Positions 49,119 to 59,015 of a DNA stretch of 64,000 nt are shown here, piece after piece. Numbering within the stretch: position 1 is the stretch's first letter; every line of letters starts with the position of its first letter. The stretch is from Legionella quinlivanii (GTDB lineage Bacteria > Pseudomonadota > Gammaproteobacteria > Legionellales > Legionellaceae). The notes beneath the pieces are model-generated. The model did no database searches, was not told the DNA's origin, and was given only the letters and a program-made list of their open reading frames with translations. The stretch lies in NCBI RefSeq assembly GCF_003265995.1, contig NZ_MVJN01000006.1, positions 124,001 to 188,000 on the forward strand, in the 5' to 3' direction. Both the position numbers and the translations under genes were made by a program.

Positions 49119-50564
49119 ATGACCTCTAACAGCGAGAAATCCTTTATGAATGGAAAATCAGGCAAAAGCTTAAGCCTAGTTTCCCGGTGTCTGGTGCTAT
49201 TAACAGTCGCGCTATTGTCGCCTTCTATTCATTGCTCATCTCCACTTACTCCTTATTCAACCCAGGAACTGGAAGAACTTGAGAAAGAATTCGTACAGCA
49301 GATAAATCAGTCTGAGAGTATTGAACGAAATCCATTAGCCAGTCAGTATATTAATCATATCGGCAAACGACTCGCAAAATTTGCGAAAATTCCAACCCCC
49401 TACTTCTTTATTGTTAAATCGAACGAGATTAACGCCTTTGCAGGGCCTGGAGGCTATATTGGGGTCAACACACAGCTGATTCTTTCCACCAGGAGCGAAA
49501 GCGAGCTTGCCGCGGTGATGGCACACGAAATAGCTCACGTCCGTCTGCACCATTTATATCGCCTTATTGAACATGAAAAACAAATGCGTATTCCCATGCT
49601 GGCGAGTTTACTGGCTGCAGCAGCTCTGGGCGTAGTGAATCCGACACTGGGCAGCGGCGCCATGATGGCTTCACTGACAGGCTTTGCGCAGGATAATATA
49701 AATTTCACGCGTGCAAACGAAAAAGAAGCAGACCGTATTGGCATTGATATGCTGATACGTGCCGGATTCAACCCTCAAAGCATGGCTGATTTTTTCAAAA
49801 AAATGCAGGAAAGTTCGCGCTATTATTATACTGCCAATGTACCTGCAATTCTACGCACCCACCCACTGGATGAAGACAGGATTGCTGAAGCGGAAAACCG
49901 GATTCCCCAATCCGCCAGAAAACAATACCCGGATAATCTCGATTATCGTTTATTTAAGGAACTTATCCGCACCTCAGTTGCAAAAGATAACCGCCAATTA
50001 ATGGATTACTATCAAAAAGAATGTAACCGACATAATTCGGTAACAGCCTGTCAGTACGGCTATGTACTCGCCCTGCTTAACCTGAATCAATACCAGCAGG
50101 CAGAGTCTCGTCTGCAAAGTTTGCTGGCTAATGACGAAGATAATCTTTTTTATCAGATTGCGATGGCTCGTGCTGAAACAGGCAACAAGCAATACGCGGC
50201 CGCTTTAAAGCGCCTAGAAGAACTGCAGGGAAATTACCCTGATAATTATGCTGCCCTGATGGCGCATGCCCAGGGGTTGATTGCCGCTGGCGATGCCAAC
50301 CGCGCCACTGGAATTTTACTTAAAGGTTCAAGAGTTTTTAAAAGAGATTTACCGCTTTGTGAGGAGCTGGCACAGGCTCAGTCTGCCTCCGGAAAAAAAG
50401 CTTACGCCTATTTTACTGAGTCTCAGTGTCAGCTATTACAGGGACGTCAGCGCGATGCCTTACGGAAATTGCAATTAGTTAAAACAATGGCAGCCAATGA
50501 CAAGTATTTACTGGCAAGAACCAATGCAATGATTGATGAGATCAAATTTATGCTCTCCGATTAA
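49119..50564 (+). CDS. bepA: BepA/YfgC-like M48 metalloprotease with TPR
   Basis: Periplasmic peptidase of 481 residues. Signal peptide within about 1-40 (the ATG at 49146 is another possible start), then a peptidase M48 domain with HEIAH (His136, Glu137, His140) and the third zinc ligand Glu in NEKEADRIGIDML. The C-terminal half (about 270-470) is TPR-like helical repeats. In E. coli BepA matures or degrades LptD and Bam-linked barrels, so it would act in the same outer-membrane quality pathway as LptE. It is convergent with pilR. Confidence 0.93.
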   Translation: MTSNSEKSFMNGKSGKSLSLVSRCLVLLTVALLSPSIHCSSPLTPYSTQELEELEKEFVQQINQSESIERNPLASQYINHIGKRLAKFAKIPTPYFFIVKSNEINAFAGPGGYIGVNTQLILSTRSESELAAVMAHEIAHVRLHHLYRLIEHEKQMRIPMLASLLAAAALGVVNPTLGSGAMMASLTGFAQDNINFTRANEKEADRIGIDMLIRAGFNPQSMADFFKKMQESSRYYYTANVPAILRTHPLDEDRIAEAENRIPQSARKQYPDNLDYRLFKELIRTSVAKDNRQLMDYYQKECNRHNSVTACQYGYVLALLNLNQYQQAESRLQSLLANDEDNLFYQIAMARAETGNKQYAAALKRLEELQGNYPDNYAALMAHAQGLIAAGDANRATGILLKGSRVFKRDLPLCEELAQAQSASGKKAYAYFTESQCQLLQGRQRDALRKLQLVKTMAANDKYLLARTNAMIDEIKFMLSD

Positions 50565-50587
50565 TGGCGAAGTACAATTGCATCAGC

Positions 50588-50680
50588 GAGTAGCCTGGTT
50601 GGCGCCTTGCGACAACCAGGTTTTGTAACTTGGGCAGCATGAAAACCTGGTTGTCGCGCAAGGCGCCAACCAGGCTACTC
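50588..50680. repeat. Palindromic dispersed repeat, family C
   Basis: Inverted arms of about 37-39 bases at 50588-50624 and 50642-50680 (GAGTAGCCTGGTTGGCGCCT outward) with a 17-base loop and a few mismatches. Its right flank, 50680-50700, carries CACTTCGTTCGCAAAGAC, the terminal sequence of the repeat at 62904-62987. It lies between the convergent bepA and pilR genes. Confidence 0.85.
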
Positions 50681-50729
50681 ACTTCGTTCGCAAAGACTAC
50701 AGCATAGTTTGTCTGATATCTGGTCACCA

Positions 50730-52061
50730 TTAATCCAGCCCCAGCTTTTTCAGGCGGTACCGTAATGTTCTGAAACTAATCCCCAGCAGTTTCGCAGCAG
50801 CGGTGCGGTTCCATTTGGTTTTTTCCAATGCCTTCAATATCATTTCTTTTTGTTGTTCGTGTAATGTATTGTCCAAATCCTGATAGCTGGCCGGCGTTTC
50901 CTTTTTAACAGGAGGAAGTTCAGCCTGCGGCAGATTTAAATCGCTTACATGAATGGTATCGCCTTCGCACAGAGCCATTGCTCTCTCAAGAATGTTCTCA
51001 AGCTCTCTGACATTTCCCGGGAATTGATAGGTTTGTAATGCCGCAATTGCCGGTTTACTTATCTCAATAGGTCGTTGCTTATGGCCAAGGGCAATTTTCT
51101 TTAAAATATGACTGGCTAACAAAGGAATATCATCAAGTCGCTCTCTTAACGGCGGCACTCTTAATTCGATAACATTCACCCGGTAATAAAGATCCTGGCG
51201 AAAGCGCCCTGCCTGAATTTCTTCATGAAGACTTTTATGGCTTGCGCTTAAAATACGGACATCAACTGGCACTTCATTGTAATCACCAATAGGTTTAATG
51301 GCTTTTTCCTGGATAGCGCGTAATAACTTCACCTGCATTGGCAAAGGTAGCTCGGCGATTTCATCCAAAAAGAGAGTTCCGCCATTCGCAGCAACAAACA
51401 AGCCGGTTTTATCAGCAATCGCACCCGTAAAGCTTCCTTTTCTGTGCCCAAAAAATTCTGACTCCATCAATTCAGCAGGGATAGCACCACAATTCACTGC
51501 TATAAACGGTTTTTCAGCTCTCGGTCCCTGATGATGAATTAACTGAGCGACTAATTCCTTCCCGACTCCCGACTCGCCCAAAATAAATACGGGAGCCTGA
51601 CTGCGAGCCAATTTGTTGATATTTTGCCGTAATTCTTCAATGGCGTCACTTTCACCGATAATCTGATCCCGAGGGAAAATGGCGTTCTCTTTCTGAATAC
51701 TAAGGGCAGTTTTCACCAGATCCTTCAACATCTGCAGATTGATTGGCTTGGAAATATAGTCAAATGCACCGGCTTTCAATGTGTTGACAGCACCCTCCAC
51801 ATTTCCATAAGCCGTAATGACGGCAATAGGAGTATGCGGTTTGTGTTGCTGAACAAAATGAACAATATCAATACCCTCTCCGTCTGGAAGACGCATATCG
51901 GAAAGAATCAGAGAGTAATCATGCTGTTTAATACGTGTGATTGCTTCCTCATAACTTCCGGCTGTATCGCAGGATAATTGCATTCGACTCAGAGTGAGGC
52001 TCAACAGTTCGCGAATATCGGGTTCATCATCAATTATCAGAATGGTTGTTTTATTCATCAT
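50730..52061 (-). CDS. pilR: Sigma-54-dependent response regulator PilR
   Basis: NtrC-family regulator of 443 residues: receiver domain (about 1-115, phosphoacceptor Asp55 in SDMRLPD), AAA+ sigma-54-activation domain (about 135-365; GESGVGKE Walker A; GSFTGA, a variant of the usual GAFTGA loop; GGTLFLDEI) and Fis-like helix-turn-helix (about 402-443, RTAAAKLLGISFRTL). It overlaps the sensor gene by 11 bases. Its neighbour and length fit PilR, which controls type IV pilin in many gammaproteobacteria. Confidence 0.9.
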   Translation of the reverse strand: MMNKTTILIIDDEPDIRELLSLTLSRMQLSCDTAGSYEEAITRIKQHDYSLILSDMRLPDGEGIDIVHFVQQHKPHTPIAVITAYGNVEGAVNTLKAGAFDYISKPINLQMLKDLVKTALSIQKENAIFPRDQIIGESDAIEELRQNINKLARSQAPVFILGESGVGKELVAQLIHHQGPRAEKPFIAVNCGAIPAELMESEFFGHRKGSFTGAIADKTGLFVAANGGTLFLDEIAELPLPMQVKLLRAIQEKAIKPIGDYNEVPVDVRILSASHKSLHEEIQAGRFRQDLYYRVNVIELRVPPLRERLDDIPLLASHILKKIALGHKQRPIEISKPAIAALQTYQFPGNVRELENILERAMALCEGDTIHVSDLNLPQAELPPVKKETPASYQDLDNTLHEQQKEMILKALEKTKWNRTAAAKLLGISFRTLRYRLKKLGLD

Positions 52062-53619
52062 GAAAACCTGCTGTTTGATTCATTGTTATTATAAATATTG
52101 CCCCTTTCTCAGCCTGTGAAAGTGTTAATCGGGCATTGTTCATTTCGCAAAGATCCCTGGCCAGATAAAGCCCCATCCCCAGGCCGGTTCTCGTGGTACT
52201 AAAGAAGGGCTCAAACACCTCATGCTTTAATGACAATGGAATGCCTACTCCGGTATCGGAAATAATCATCTCTGTGTGGCCTGCATTGATAATGACCTGT
52301 ATTACTATATTCACCTGGCCTGATTTTTCTTTCCCGTGTTTAATGGAGTTATCACAAAGAATAATAAGTATTTGTTCCAATTGGCTTTTATCAAAAAAAA
52401 TTAAAGCACCCGGCGTTAAAACTAATGTGATTGCACAAGGATGAGACGCCATAAAATCGTTGCGAAACTCTTCTAAAAATTTCTTTAAATCAAATGACTG
52501 CGGTTTTGACGGTTCCCCTCTCGACATTTGCAGCACATTTTTTATTGCCTGATTCATACGATTGCAATTGTTAATAATTAATTGTTTTAACCGACTGTCA
52601 TCTTCATTAAGACTTTCCCCCTCACCCATTAACTGAACCGCATGAGAAATTGCCCCAAGCGGGTTTCGCAACTCGTGGGCAATACTGGCAGAAAGCCTTC
52701 CAAGGGAAGCGAGCTTTAATTGCTGTGCCTGTTGAGTAATCAGGGAGAGATCTTCCAAAAAAATTAAAATGGCCGTTTTAGGATTACAATTTACCGCTAG
52801 AAAATTGGCTTTTAATGGCGGCTCTTCCAGCATAGTTTCCCAGGATTTTTTTCCAGCCCCCATCTGCTCTGAAAAAAACATCGTCTTGTCAGACAACTCG
52901 GTAGAAATTTCTGGCAAAAGCAACAAATGGTCCTGTTTATTTTTATTAAAGAACATTCTTGCTGCCGTATTGATTAATTCTATCTCGGAGTTTTCATTAA
53001 TGTAAATAATTCCTGAATGCAGGCGTTCGACAATATATTCATTAATTTGCTGAATACTTTCAAGTTTTCTGCCGCGACTCTGGGCAATGGTTTCAGTTAG
53101 CTGCACGCGATGGGCGAGATACCAGGCCGTTAGAGCGGTGGCAAATAACCCAGCTCCATGTACACCGCTATTGAATATATCGGTGGTACTGCTATCGATA
53201 AAAATATACTCAAGAATGTGAATACCAAGTAATGTTGTGCTTGCAATTGCCGCGAAAAATATCGCCAGACGTCCTGGAACCATCATGCTTAACATAGCGA
53301 CATTGACATTGAGCAGGATTCCCAGGCTACTGCCAATCTTGCTAAATGCGTTGATGAGCAGGGATAGCATCACAATATCAATGATGCCGCCGATCAGAAC
53401 CTGGGTTTTGAACGCAACTCTTTTCTGATGGTGTAGATGAAAAAAACAAATGGCAAAGATAAGATATAGCGCCAGTGTGCTCAAATACAACAACAAGCTG
53501 TATTCAAGCCTGGACTTTAGATAAACAGCCAATAATATGAACAGCAGGATGCACACAATCCGAAGACAATTATAAACTCCAAGTACCTGCCACTGGCGAA
53601 AATCCGCTTTGTTTTGCAC
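52051..53619 (-). CDS. pilS: Sensor histidine kinase PilS
   Basis: Membrane kinase of 522 residues with about six N-terminal membrane segments (20-165), a PAS-like region (about 190-300), a dimerisation helix with His315 in SIAHELRNPLG and a HATPase domain (DNSIKHGKEKSG; SDTGVGIPLS; GLGMGLYLARD). Six membrane helices and pairing with the NtrC-type regulator match PilS. It is the first gene of the pilS-pilR unit. Confidence 0.9.
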   Translation of the reverse strand: MQNKADFRQWQVLGVYNCLRIVCILLFILLAVYLKSRLEYSLLLYLSTLALYLIFAICFFHLHHQKRVAFKTQVLIGGIIDIVMLSLLINAFSKIGSSLGILLNVNVAMLSMMVPGRLAIFFAAIASTTLLGIHILEYIFIDSSTTDIFNSGVHGAGLFATALTAWYLAHRVQLTETIAQSRGRKLESIQQINEYIVERLHSGIIYINENSEIELINTAARMFFNKNKQDHLLLLPEISTELSDKTMFFSEQMGAGKKSWETMLEEPPLKANFLAVNCNPKTAILIFLEDLSLITQQAQQLKLASLGRLSASIAHELRNPLGAISHAVQLMGEGESLNEDDSRLKQLIINNCNRMNQAIKNVLQMSRGEPSKPQSFDLKKFLEEFRNDFMASHPCAITLVLTPGALIFFDKSQLEQILIILCDNSIKHGKEKSGQVNIVIQVIINAGHTEMIISDTGVGIPLSLKHEVFEPFFSTTRTGLGMGLYLARDLCEMNNARLTLSQAEKGAIFIITMNQTAGFHDE

Positions 53620-53647
53620 TCCATTGCCCTCTTATTATGCAGGCTAA

Positions 53648-56422
53648 CTACCCATGATCTCCCCTCCCACCGCCTCTGGGTCCCGGCAGGTTTGAAGGCT
53701 CTTCCGGTTGTGCGCTGGAGGGATTTCTACCCCCTCTGGTGAAAAATCCCCCCAAACGCGCCATTACACCTGTTCGCGCGGGAGCGGCAGCTGCTACAGG
53801 TTGCGGTGCTTGCCTTTGGGGATTTAAAGCCTGAGATCGTTGAATCCCCAATTCAGCCGCTTTAGCAAATAACTCTTCAACGCCATGATTATCCCGGGCA
53901 CTGGTTTCGATAAAAGTACAGCCTTTCTCGACAGCAAATTCTGTAATAGGAGTCGAGTTTGCGTTTGGCATGTCACCCATGGTACCGGCAAAAATAACAG
54001 GAATGGCAGGATCAAACCACCTCCTTAGGGATGCATATTCATCCTTTGCTTCTTGCAAACTGTTAGGGTCGGTCAGATTTACCGTTATGATAAAGACTTT
54101 GGCATGCCTACCCCATCCAGTATTCGCGTAAAGGCGGCTTCGCATATCCCCCATGTCCCTGAATGTGCTCAAAGCTCTTACCCCTGCATCATTTTGATAA
54201 GCCTGGGTATATATGAAAGTCTGATCTTGTACGTGTGCGTCTGAATAACTATTGTTAAAATAACGTTGCAGCAAACTTGTTTTCCCACTATTTCGTGAAC
54301 CGATTATTATAACAGGTATACGCTCATCGTTTTCTGTAATCTGGGAACGATCGATACGGCCAACGGTTACTATATTTTGATTATTTTTCAGAATTTGAGC
54401 GTATATTGTTTTTAAGTCGTTATCAAAATGGGCTTCAATATTATTTGGAAGATGGGATGTGTTTCCTTTGGCTAAATCAATCAGCGCTTTTATCGCACCA
54501 CGCCTTGCCCCCCAAGAGGAGCTCTCGCTACTTAATAATTCGAGTCTGGCAATGACTTTCTGATTCTCTATAAGGGAACGCATTTGATCAGCCATTTGCT
54601 GAGGAAGCTGTGCTAATTTGTCTTCAAAAGTATCTATAACGTGCTCGGGTGATCTTTCAAGCATTTTTTTAAGACAGGCATTACCCAGATTACCAAGAAA
54701 AGCGCCTAGCCTAGTTTCATCAATTAAAGGCCACAATGCTTCCAGAGCACTAAAGTCTCCATCCTCACAATTCTCAAGTACTGGGCCAATTTTAATTGTA
54801 TCCCGTTCTCTTCGATCAATATTAATATTACGTATTAATGGGATTAATGGGGCATAGGACTTAATCGTTTCTTTAAAATACGGCTTAGCGAGAAAACTGT
54901 TAACGATCGCGACTTTGGCCTTAGTGCTTAAATGATAAGTCTCTTCATCCTCCCCACTCAGTAAATTAATTAAAGCGGCGGTGTTGGGAACCAGTTGTGA
55001 AAGTTTGGTATCGCCTAATTGCTGCAAATAGACGATTTTATCCGCATCCGCCAATTGCCAAAGTGCAATTCTTAATGCTTTGGCATCCTGAATACTGTCC
55101 AATGGCGGGCAAACACTGTCCACAGTTTGATGGAACTCAGGAAATGTATTGGCAGGCAGCAAACGATTTTCATTGGCGGCTCTATCTGCGATTCGCAAAG
55201 TAATGCCAAGACTTGGATATTTTTCTATCAGGCCACTTATGATTTCGGCTCGGGATTTTGGATTACCATCCAGTTGTGCAAATAGTCGGGCATTCCCTGC
55301 AATTCCTGTAGTACTATCCGGTTGATAGAATATTTTTTCCTCCAGGAGCTTTGTAAAACCATCTTCTTTTTCTTTAAGTTTGGCTTCCAGTCTGATTTTT
55401 CGATCATCTGTCGCGCCCTGTTGAATTCTCCTTACAAACTCTGGAGTCCATGCCCTTAACTCCGCTTCCTTCTCCCTGTTAATGGTGCTTAACTCAGTAG
55501 CATTGACCTCGACACAAAACTCAGTACTCTGAACCTCTCCATCAGCTCTCACCCCGGGATTTTTCATACGATTCCAGATAGTTCCGACAGTATCCCGATA
55601 CTGAGGTACCGTCATAGCAAACAATCGGGTTTGCTCGCCCTTTGTCAATTTATCCAGAAACTCTGCGAACTCAATAATCCCTTCATTCGCATCAGCCCCT
55701 GCAATGTATTCCTGTCCGCCACGGCCCCCATGAGCTCCACCGTAACGCAACTTTTCGATGAAGCGGTTAATGTAGCCATACATTGACTGATCCGATTTAA
55801 TATAATCTCGTAGCTCCTGAGCCGCCTCATGAAACGCTGTAGCGGCGGGAGAATGCTTAATAACTCTTTCGCGCTCACTTTCAGTCAGCGGTTTTGATTG
55901 TCCCTCTTCCAAAGTAGTATGCTTAAGCACACCGTCCTCTTTTGCAAAAGAGAGACAATCGGCCACCATAATGATACGCGGATTGTTTACATCATCGCCA
56001 AGTACAAATTGCCAGGGCTTCAAGTCATATAAATCCTGGCCAGACATTTGCTCTGAAAGGTCAAGATTAGACATCAATAGTTTAACCGCGGGTTGCTTAA
56101 CAATGGGGGATAGCCTTTCTGCAAGCAGCCAGCATATCTGTTTCATCGGCGAGTGAGGGTTTAAGCAATAAGCCAGATCAGTTTGCTGAACACGTTTCCA
56201 GCGATTTTCCAGGAAATTGATAAAGGGTTGGCATTCTTCTGTCGTTAACTCTTTATCCGATTCGACCGCCATTTCTATTAATGCATTCAATTCTTCGTAA
56301 GATTGCAGCAGCTCAATTCGCTCGAGCTCATTTTTCCAGCCCAGGCGTTCTCGGCTGATCATTTTTTGTAATGTCTGTAGCTCTTGCCCTATCGTTTTCA
56401 TACCAGCCATAATGAATCCCAT
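53648..56422 (-). CDS. Large protein with C-terminal Rab-like small GTPase domain, effector candidate
   Basis: A 924-residue protein. Residues 1-700 are largely helical with a possible coiled region near 320-370; I do not recognise a family there. Residues 704-865 form a Rab/Ras-like GTPase domain: P-loop GSRNSGKT (708-715), switch II FRDMGDMRSR (754-763), NKxD equivalent GTMGDM (813-818) and ETSARDN (839-845, where Rabs have ETSAKN). Three key residues differ from Rabs: the DxxG Asp aligns with Arg, Gln61 aligns with Asp, and NK aligns with TM, although the NKxD Asp is kept. The tail (about 870-924) is Pro/Gly/Arg-rich and lacks prenylation cysteines. It stands alone downstream of HMG-CoA synthase. 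Such GTPase proteins in Legionella are often secreted effectors, but I cannot show that here. Confidence 0.78.
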   Translation of the reverse strand: MGFIMAGMKTIGQELQTLQKMISRERLGWKNELERIELLQSYEELNALIEMAVESDKELTTEECQPFINFLENRWKRVQQTDLAYCLNPHSPMKQICWLLAERLSPIVKQPAVKLLMSNLDLSEQMSGQDLYDLKPWQFVLGDDVNNPRIIMVADCLSFAKEDGVLKHTTLEEGQSKPLTESERERVIKHSPAATAFHEAAQELRDYIKSDQSMYGYINRFIEKLRYGGAHGGRGGQEYIAGADANEGIIEFAEFLDKLTKGEQTRLFAMTVPQYRDTVGTIWNRMKNPGVRADGEVQSTEFCVEVNATELSTINREKEAELRAWTPEFVRRIQQGATDDRKIRLEAKLKEKEDGFTKLLEEKIFYQPDSTTGIAGNARLFAQLDGNPKSRAEIISGLIEKYPSLGITLRIADRAANENRLLPANTFPEFHQTVDSVCPPLDSIQDAKALRIALWQLADADKIVYLQQLGDTKLSQLVPNTAALINLLSGEDEETYHLSTKAKVAIVNSFLAKPYFKETIKSYAPLIPLIRNINIDRRERDTIKIGPVLENCEDGDFSALEALWPLIDETRLGAFLGNLGNACLKKMLERSPEHVIDTFEDKLAQLPQQMADQMRSLIENQKVIARLELLSSESSSWGARRGAIKALIDLAKGNTSHLPNNIEAHFDNDLKTIYAQILKNNQNIVTVGRIDRSQITENDERIPVIIIGSRNSGKTSLLQRYFNNSYSDAHVQDQTFIYTQAYQNDAGVRALSTFRDMGDMRSRLYANTGWGRHAKVFIITVNLTDPNSLQEAKDEYASLRRWFDPAIPVIFAGTMGDMPNANSTPITEFAVEKGCTFIETSARDNHGVEELFAKAAELGIQRSQALNPQRQAPQPVAAAAPARTGVMARLGGFFTRGGRNPSSAQPEEPSNLPGPRGGGRGDHG

Positions 56423-56528
56423 GAAATCATTTTATATAAATTATAAACACAAATAATAACTTTACTACTTTTTGTTTTTAAATTGGGAATTTTTTTCATA
56501 CTCATAGGTATTTACACATCCTCCTACG

Positions 56529-56555
56529 CTCCGTACCAGAGTATTCTCGGTACGG
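56529..56555. terminator. Hairpin downstream of HMG-CoA synthase
   Basis: Inverted repeat with TCCGTACC at 56529-56536 and GGTACGGA at 56548-56555, extended in the loop by GAG/CTC pairing. It lies 33 bases past the mvaS-like stop on the minus strand and upstream of the 924-residue gene. Without a U-tract its termination efficiency is uncertain. Confidence 0.5.
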
Positions 56556-56587
56556 ACAAAGGATGTTTTGGCTAATAGTCAGCCATA

Positions 56588-57685
56588 TTATTCTGAGGGT
56601 TTGGCTTCTCTGATTGCGGCATAGTCTTTGGCTGCAAGCGCCTGTCGTTGATTGAGCTGTTCTTCGACTTTGGCAGCCCACTCCTGATAACTGTCATCCG
56701 CGTTATTAACACATTCAATCAGCTCGGATCCCATCCCGGAACCATAGGAAAAAAGGAGTAAGCGGCTGTTAGGGGGGGTATGAGCCAAGGCATAGGCAAA
56801 CATAATCCACAGGCTGGCAGTATAGGCATTGCCGCAGCGCTGATTCCAGGCCATAAACGGATTTACACGCTGTTCATAGAGATCGTTGGTTTGCGCAGAA
56901 TCCAGACCTAAACTCTCTCCTACCGCATTAAATGCCTTATAAACCATTTTTGGAAAAGGAACATGGAAACATAATGCACTGTATCGATTTAAAAAATCGA
57001 CGGGATTCTCGTCTTTAACCATTTTTTTATAGCAGGAAACAGCCGCCTGTTTATAACATTCCAGACTAAACTGCCCATTTACTTCTGGATAATGTTTGTC
57101 CAGCGGTTTCCAGAAATCAAAAACCGGCTCACTATAGGCAATGGTGTGACCGGCATTGATGGTTGCAAGTTTGGCAGGCCCGACAATAAAAGCCACAGCT
57201 CCGGCACCCTGAGTAGGCTCCCCTGGATCATTCTGGGCATATAGGGCCTCATCCACTGCAATAACCAGAGCGACTTTTTGCTTATCCGGATTAGCCTGAT
57301 ACCATTCGGCTGCCTGCAAGAGAGCCAGTGTACCGCCATAGCAGGCATGTTTAACTTCATAGGAGCGCACATAACCCTGAATTTTGAGTTCAGAGGCAAC
57401 CCATGCACTTAATGGACGGCTATAATCAACAGGCGTTTCTGTACCTACAGCAATTAAACCGATGTCTTCAACACTTCCTCCCCAACGTCTAATTGCATCT
57501 TGCGCTGCCTGTATAGCCAAATCAATGACTGTGCATTGATTTCCGCAAAGCGCCATTTCATTTAATCCCAAACCTTTAGTATATTTTTCTGCTTCAACAC
57601 CGCGTAACCTGGCTAATTCATTCAGATGCATATAAAAGGGGGGAAAGCTTATTCCCAGACTGGTTATTCCTACACTTGAACTCAT
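56588..57685 (-). CDS. mvaS: Hydroxymethylglutaryl-CoA synthase
   Basis: Thiolase-fold synthase of 365 residues that joins acetoacetyl-CoA and acetyl-CoA to HMG-CoA, first committed step of the mevalonate pathway. The catalytic residues are Glu83 (GTETPVD), Cys115 (VKHACYGGTL) and His241 (LCFHVPFPKM). The sequence resembles bacterial MvaS. No other mevalonate gene (reductase, kinases) is in the window. PksG-type beta-branching synthases share this fold, but no polyketide gene is nearby, so the mevalonate role is favoured. Confidence 0.9.
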   Translation of the reverse strand: MSSSVGITSLGISFPPFYMHLNELARLRGVEAEKYTKGLGLNEMALCGNQCTVIDLAIQAAQDAIRRWGGSVEDIGLIAVGTETPVDYSRPLSAWVASELKIQGYVRSYEVKHACYGGTLALLQAAEWYQANPDKQKVALVIAVDEALYAQNDPGEPTQGAGAVAFIVGPAKLATINAGHTIAYSEPVFDFWKPLDKHYPEVNGQFSLECYKQAAVSCYKKMVKDENPVDFLNRYSALCFHVPFPKMVYKAFNAVGESLGLDSAQTNDLYEQRVNPFMAWNQRCGNAYTASLWIMFAYALAHTPPNSRLLLFSYGSGMGSELIECVNNADDSYQEWAAKVEEQLNQRQALAAKDYAAIREAKPSE

Positions 57686-57773
57686 TTGTTATGACCTGCG
57701 CATAAACAACGTTGTACAAATATAGCCCATATTCTTACAAAAAACCTTCCCGGAGCTGGTATTTAATTACAAT

Positions 57774-59015
57774 TTATTCAGAAGCCTTATCCTTCATGAC
57801 GTCTGCAAGCGAACAATTTTTACTTATCGCTTCTGCCACCCAGCTTCCGACCTGGTGATGCGCTTCACGGAAAGGAGTGCCCTGCATCACTAGTGTTTCT
57901 AAAACCGCTGTGGCGTTCAGATAACCTGAATGTGCTTTTTCCTGCATTAATTGAATATTGAATTGCAGACTTTCCAAAAAAGGGGTGATGACATTCAGGC
58001 ATGCTATACCTGTGTTACAGGTATCAAATAGTGCCTCCTTATCCTCCTGCATATCCTTGTTATAACTAAGGGGCAAAGCCTTCATTAGTGTCAGCATTCC
58101 CATAAGATGGCCAAAAACACGTCCGGATTTACCGCGAATTAACTCAGGGATATCCGGATTTTTCTTGTTAGGCATCAGTGATGAACCTGTAGCAAAGGCA
58201 TCGTCAAGGATTACAAAATTAAATTCCTGGGTTGCCCAAAGAATTAAATCTTCACTCATTCGAGATAAATGCATCATTAAAATACTGACCAGACTACATA
58301 ACTCAATCACAAAATCACGATCGCTTACCGCATCCAGAGTATTGGCAATCACCCCATCAAAACCCAGCTGGTTCGCCGTCCAGGCTCGATCAAGCGGTAA
58401 ACTGCTTCCGGCAAGCGCCCCCGCTCCCAGCGGGGAATAGTTCATTCTTGAGCGCCAATCGGATAACCGGGTCAGATCGCGTTCAAACATTCCCTTATAG
58501 GCTGCAAAATACTGGCCGAGCTTTACCGGCTGCGCTTGCTGCAAATGGGTATAACCTGGCATCCAGTCGCCATCGTGCTTATCTGCCAAGCCCTGCAAAC
58601 AAGCTATCAGCTTCTCAAGCAGTAATTTGATATGCTGTCCGGCATCCCGTGCGTACAATCTTAAATCCAGGGCTACCTGATCATTACGGCTTCTGCCGGT
58701 ATGAAGCTTTTTACCTGTTTCCCCAATTTTCTCAATCAGCAAATGCTCTATTAACATATGAATATCTTCATGGTTTTCAGTCAGGGAATGAATTCCCTGC
58801 CTGATTTCCTGTCGGATAGTCTGCAGTGCATTGCAAATCGTCTGTGCCTCTTCTTCAGTCAGCAGCCCTTGCCGGGCTAACATGCGCGCATGCACCTGAC
58901 TGCCGGCGATATCCTGTTCATACAGAATATGGTCAAAATTCAGGGACGCGTTGAATTGGGCAGCCCGCGGATCCAGACTTTTTTTGAAGCGCCCGCCCCA
59001 AACCTTACTGGTCAT
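57774..59015 (-). CDS. argH: Argininosuccinate lyase
   Basis: Last step of arginine synthesis: argininosuccinate to arginine and fumarate. The fumarase-superfamily signature [12 protein letters not shown] is present; N-terminal [12 protein letters not shown] is typical. I chose ATG 59015, with GGAGG just before it and an 11-base overlap with argG; a longer frame starting at 59117 would add 34 unlikely residues. Length about 413. Some family members end with longer tails; this one is a little shorter than the usual 450-460 residues. Confidence 0.93.
   Translation of the reverse strand: MTSKVWGGRFKKSLDPRAAQFNASLNFDHILYEQDIAGSQVHARMLARQGLLTEEEAQTICNALQTIRQEIRQGIHSLTENHEDIHMLIEHLLIEKIGETGKKLHTGRSRNDQVALDLRLYARDAGQHIKLLLEKLIACLQGLADKHDGDWMPGYTHLQQAQPVKLGQYFAAYKGMFERDLTRLSDWRSRMNYSPLGAGALAGSSLPLDRAWTANQLGFDGVIANTLDAVSDRDFVIELCSLVSILMMHLSRMSEDLILWATQEFNFVILDDAFATGSSLMPNKKNPDIPELIRGKSGRVFGHLMGMLTLMKALPLSYNKDMQEDKEALFDTCNTGIACLNVITPFLESLQFNIQLMQEKAHSGYLNATAVLETLVMQGTPFREAHHQVGSWVAEAISKNCSLADVMKDKASE

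Noticed and set aside
56588-57685. Polyketide-type beta-branching role for the HMG-CoA synthase-like gene
   Set aside because: No polyketide synthase, free ACP or decarboxylase gene is nearby; a mevalonate role is simpler.
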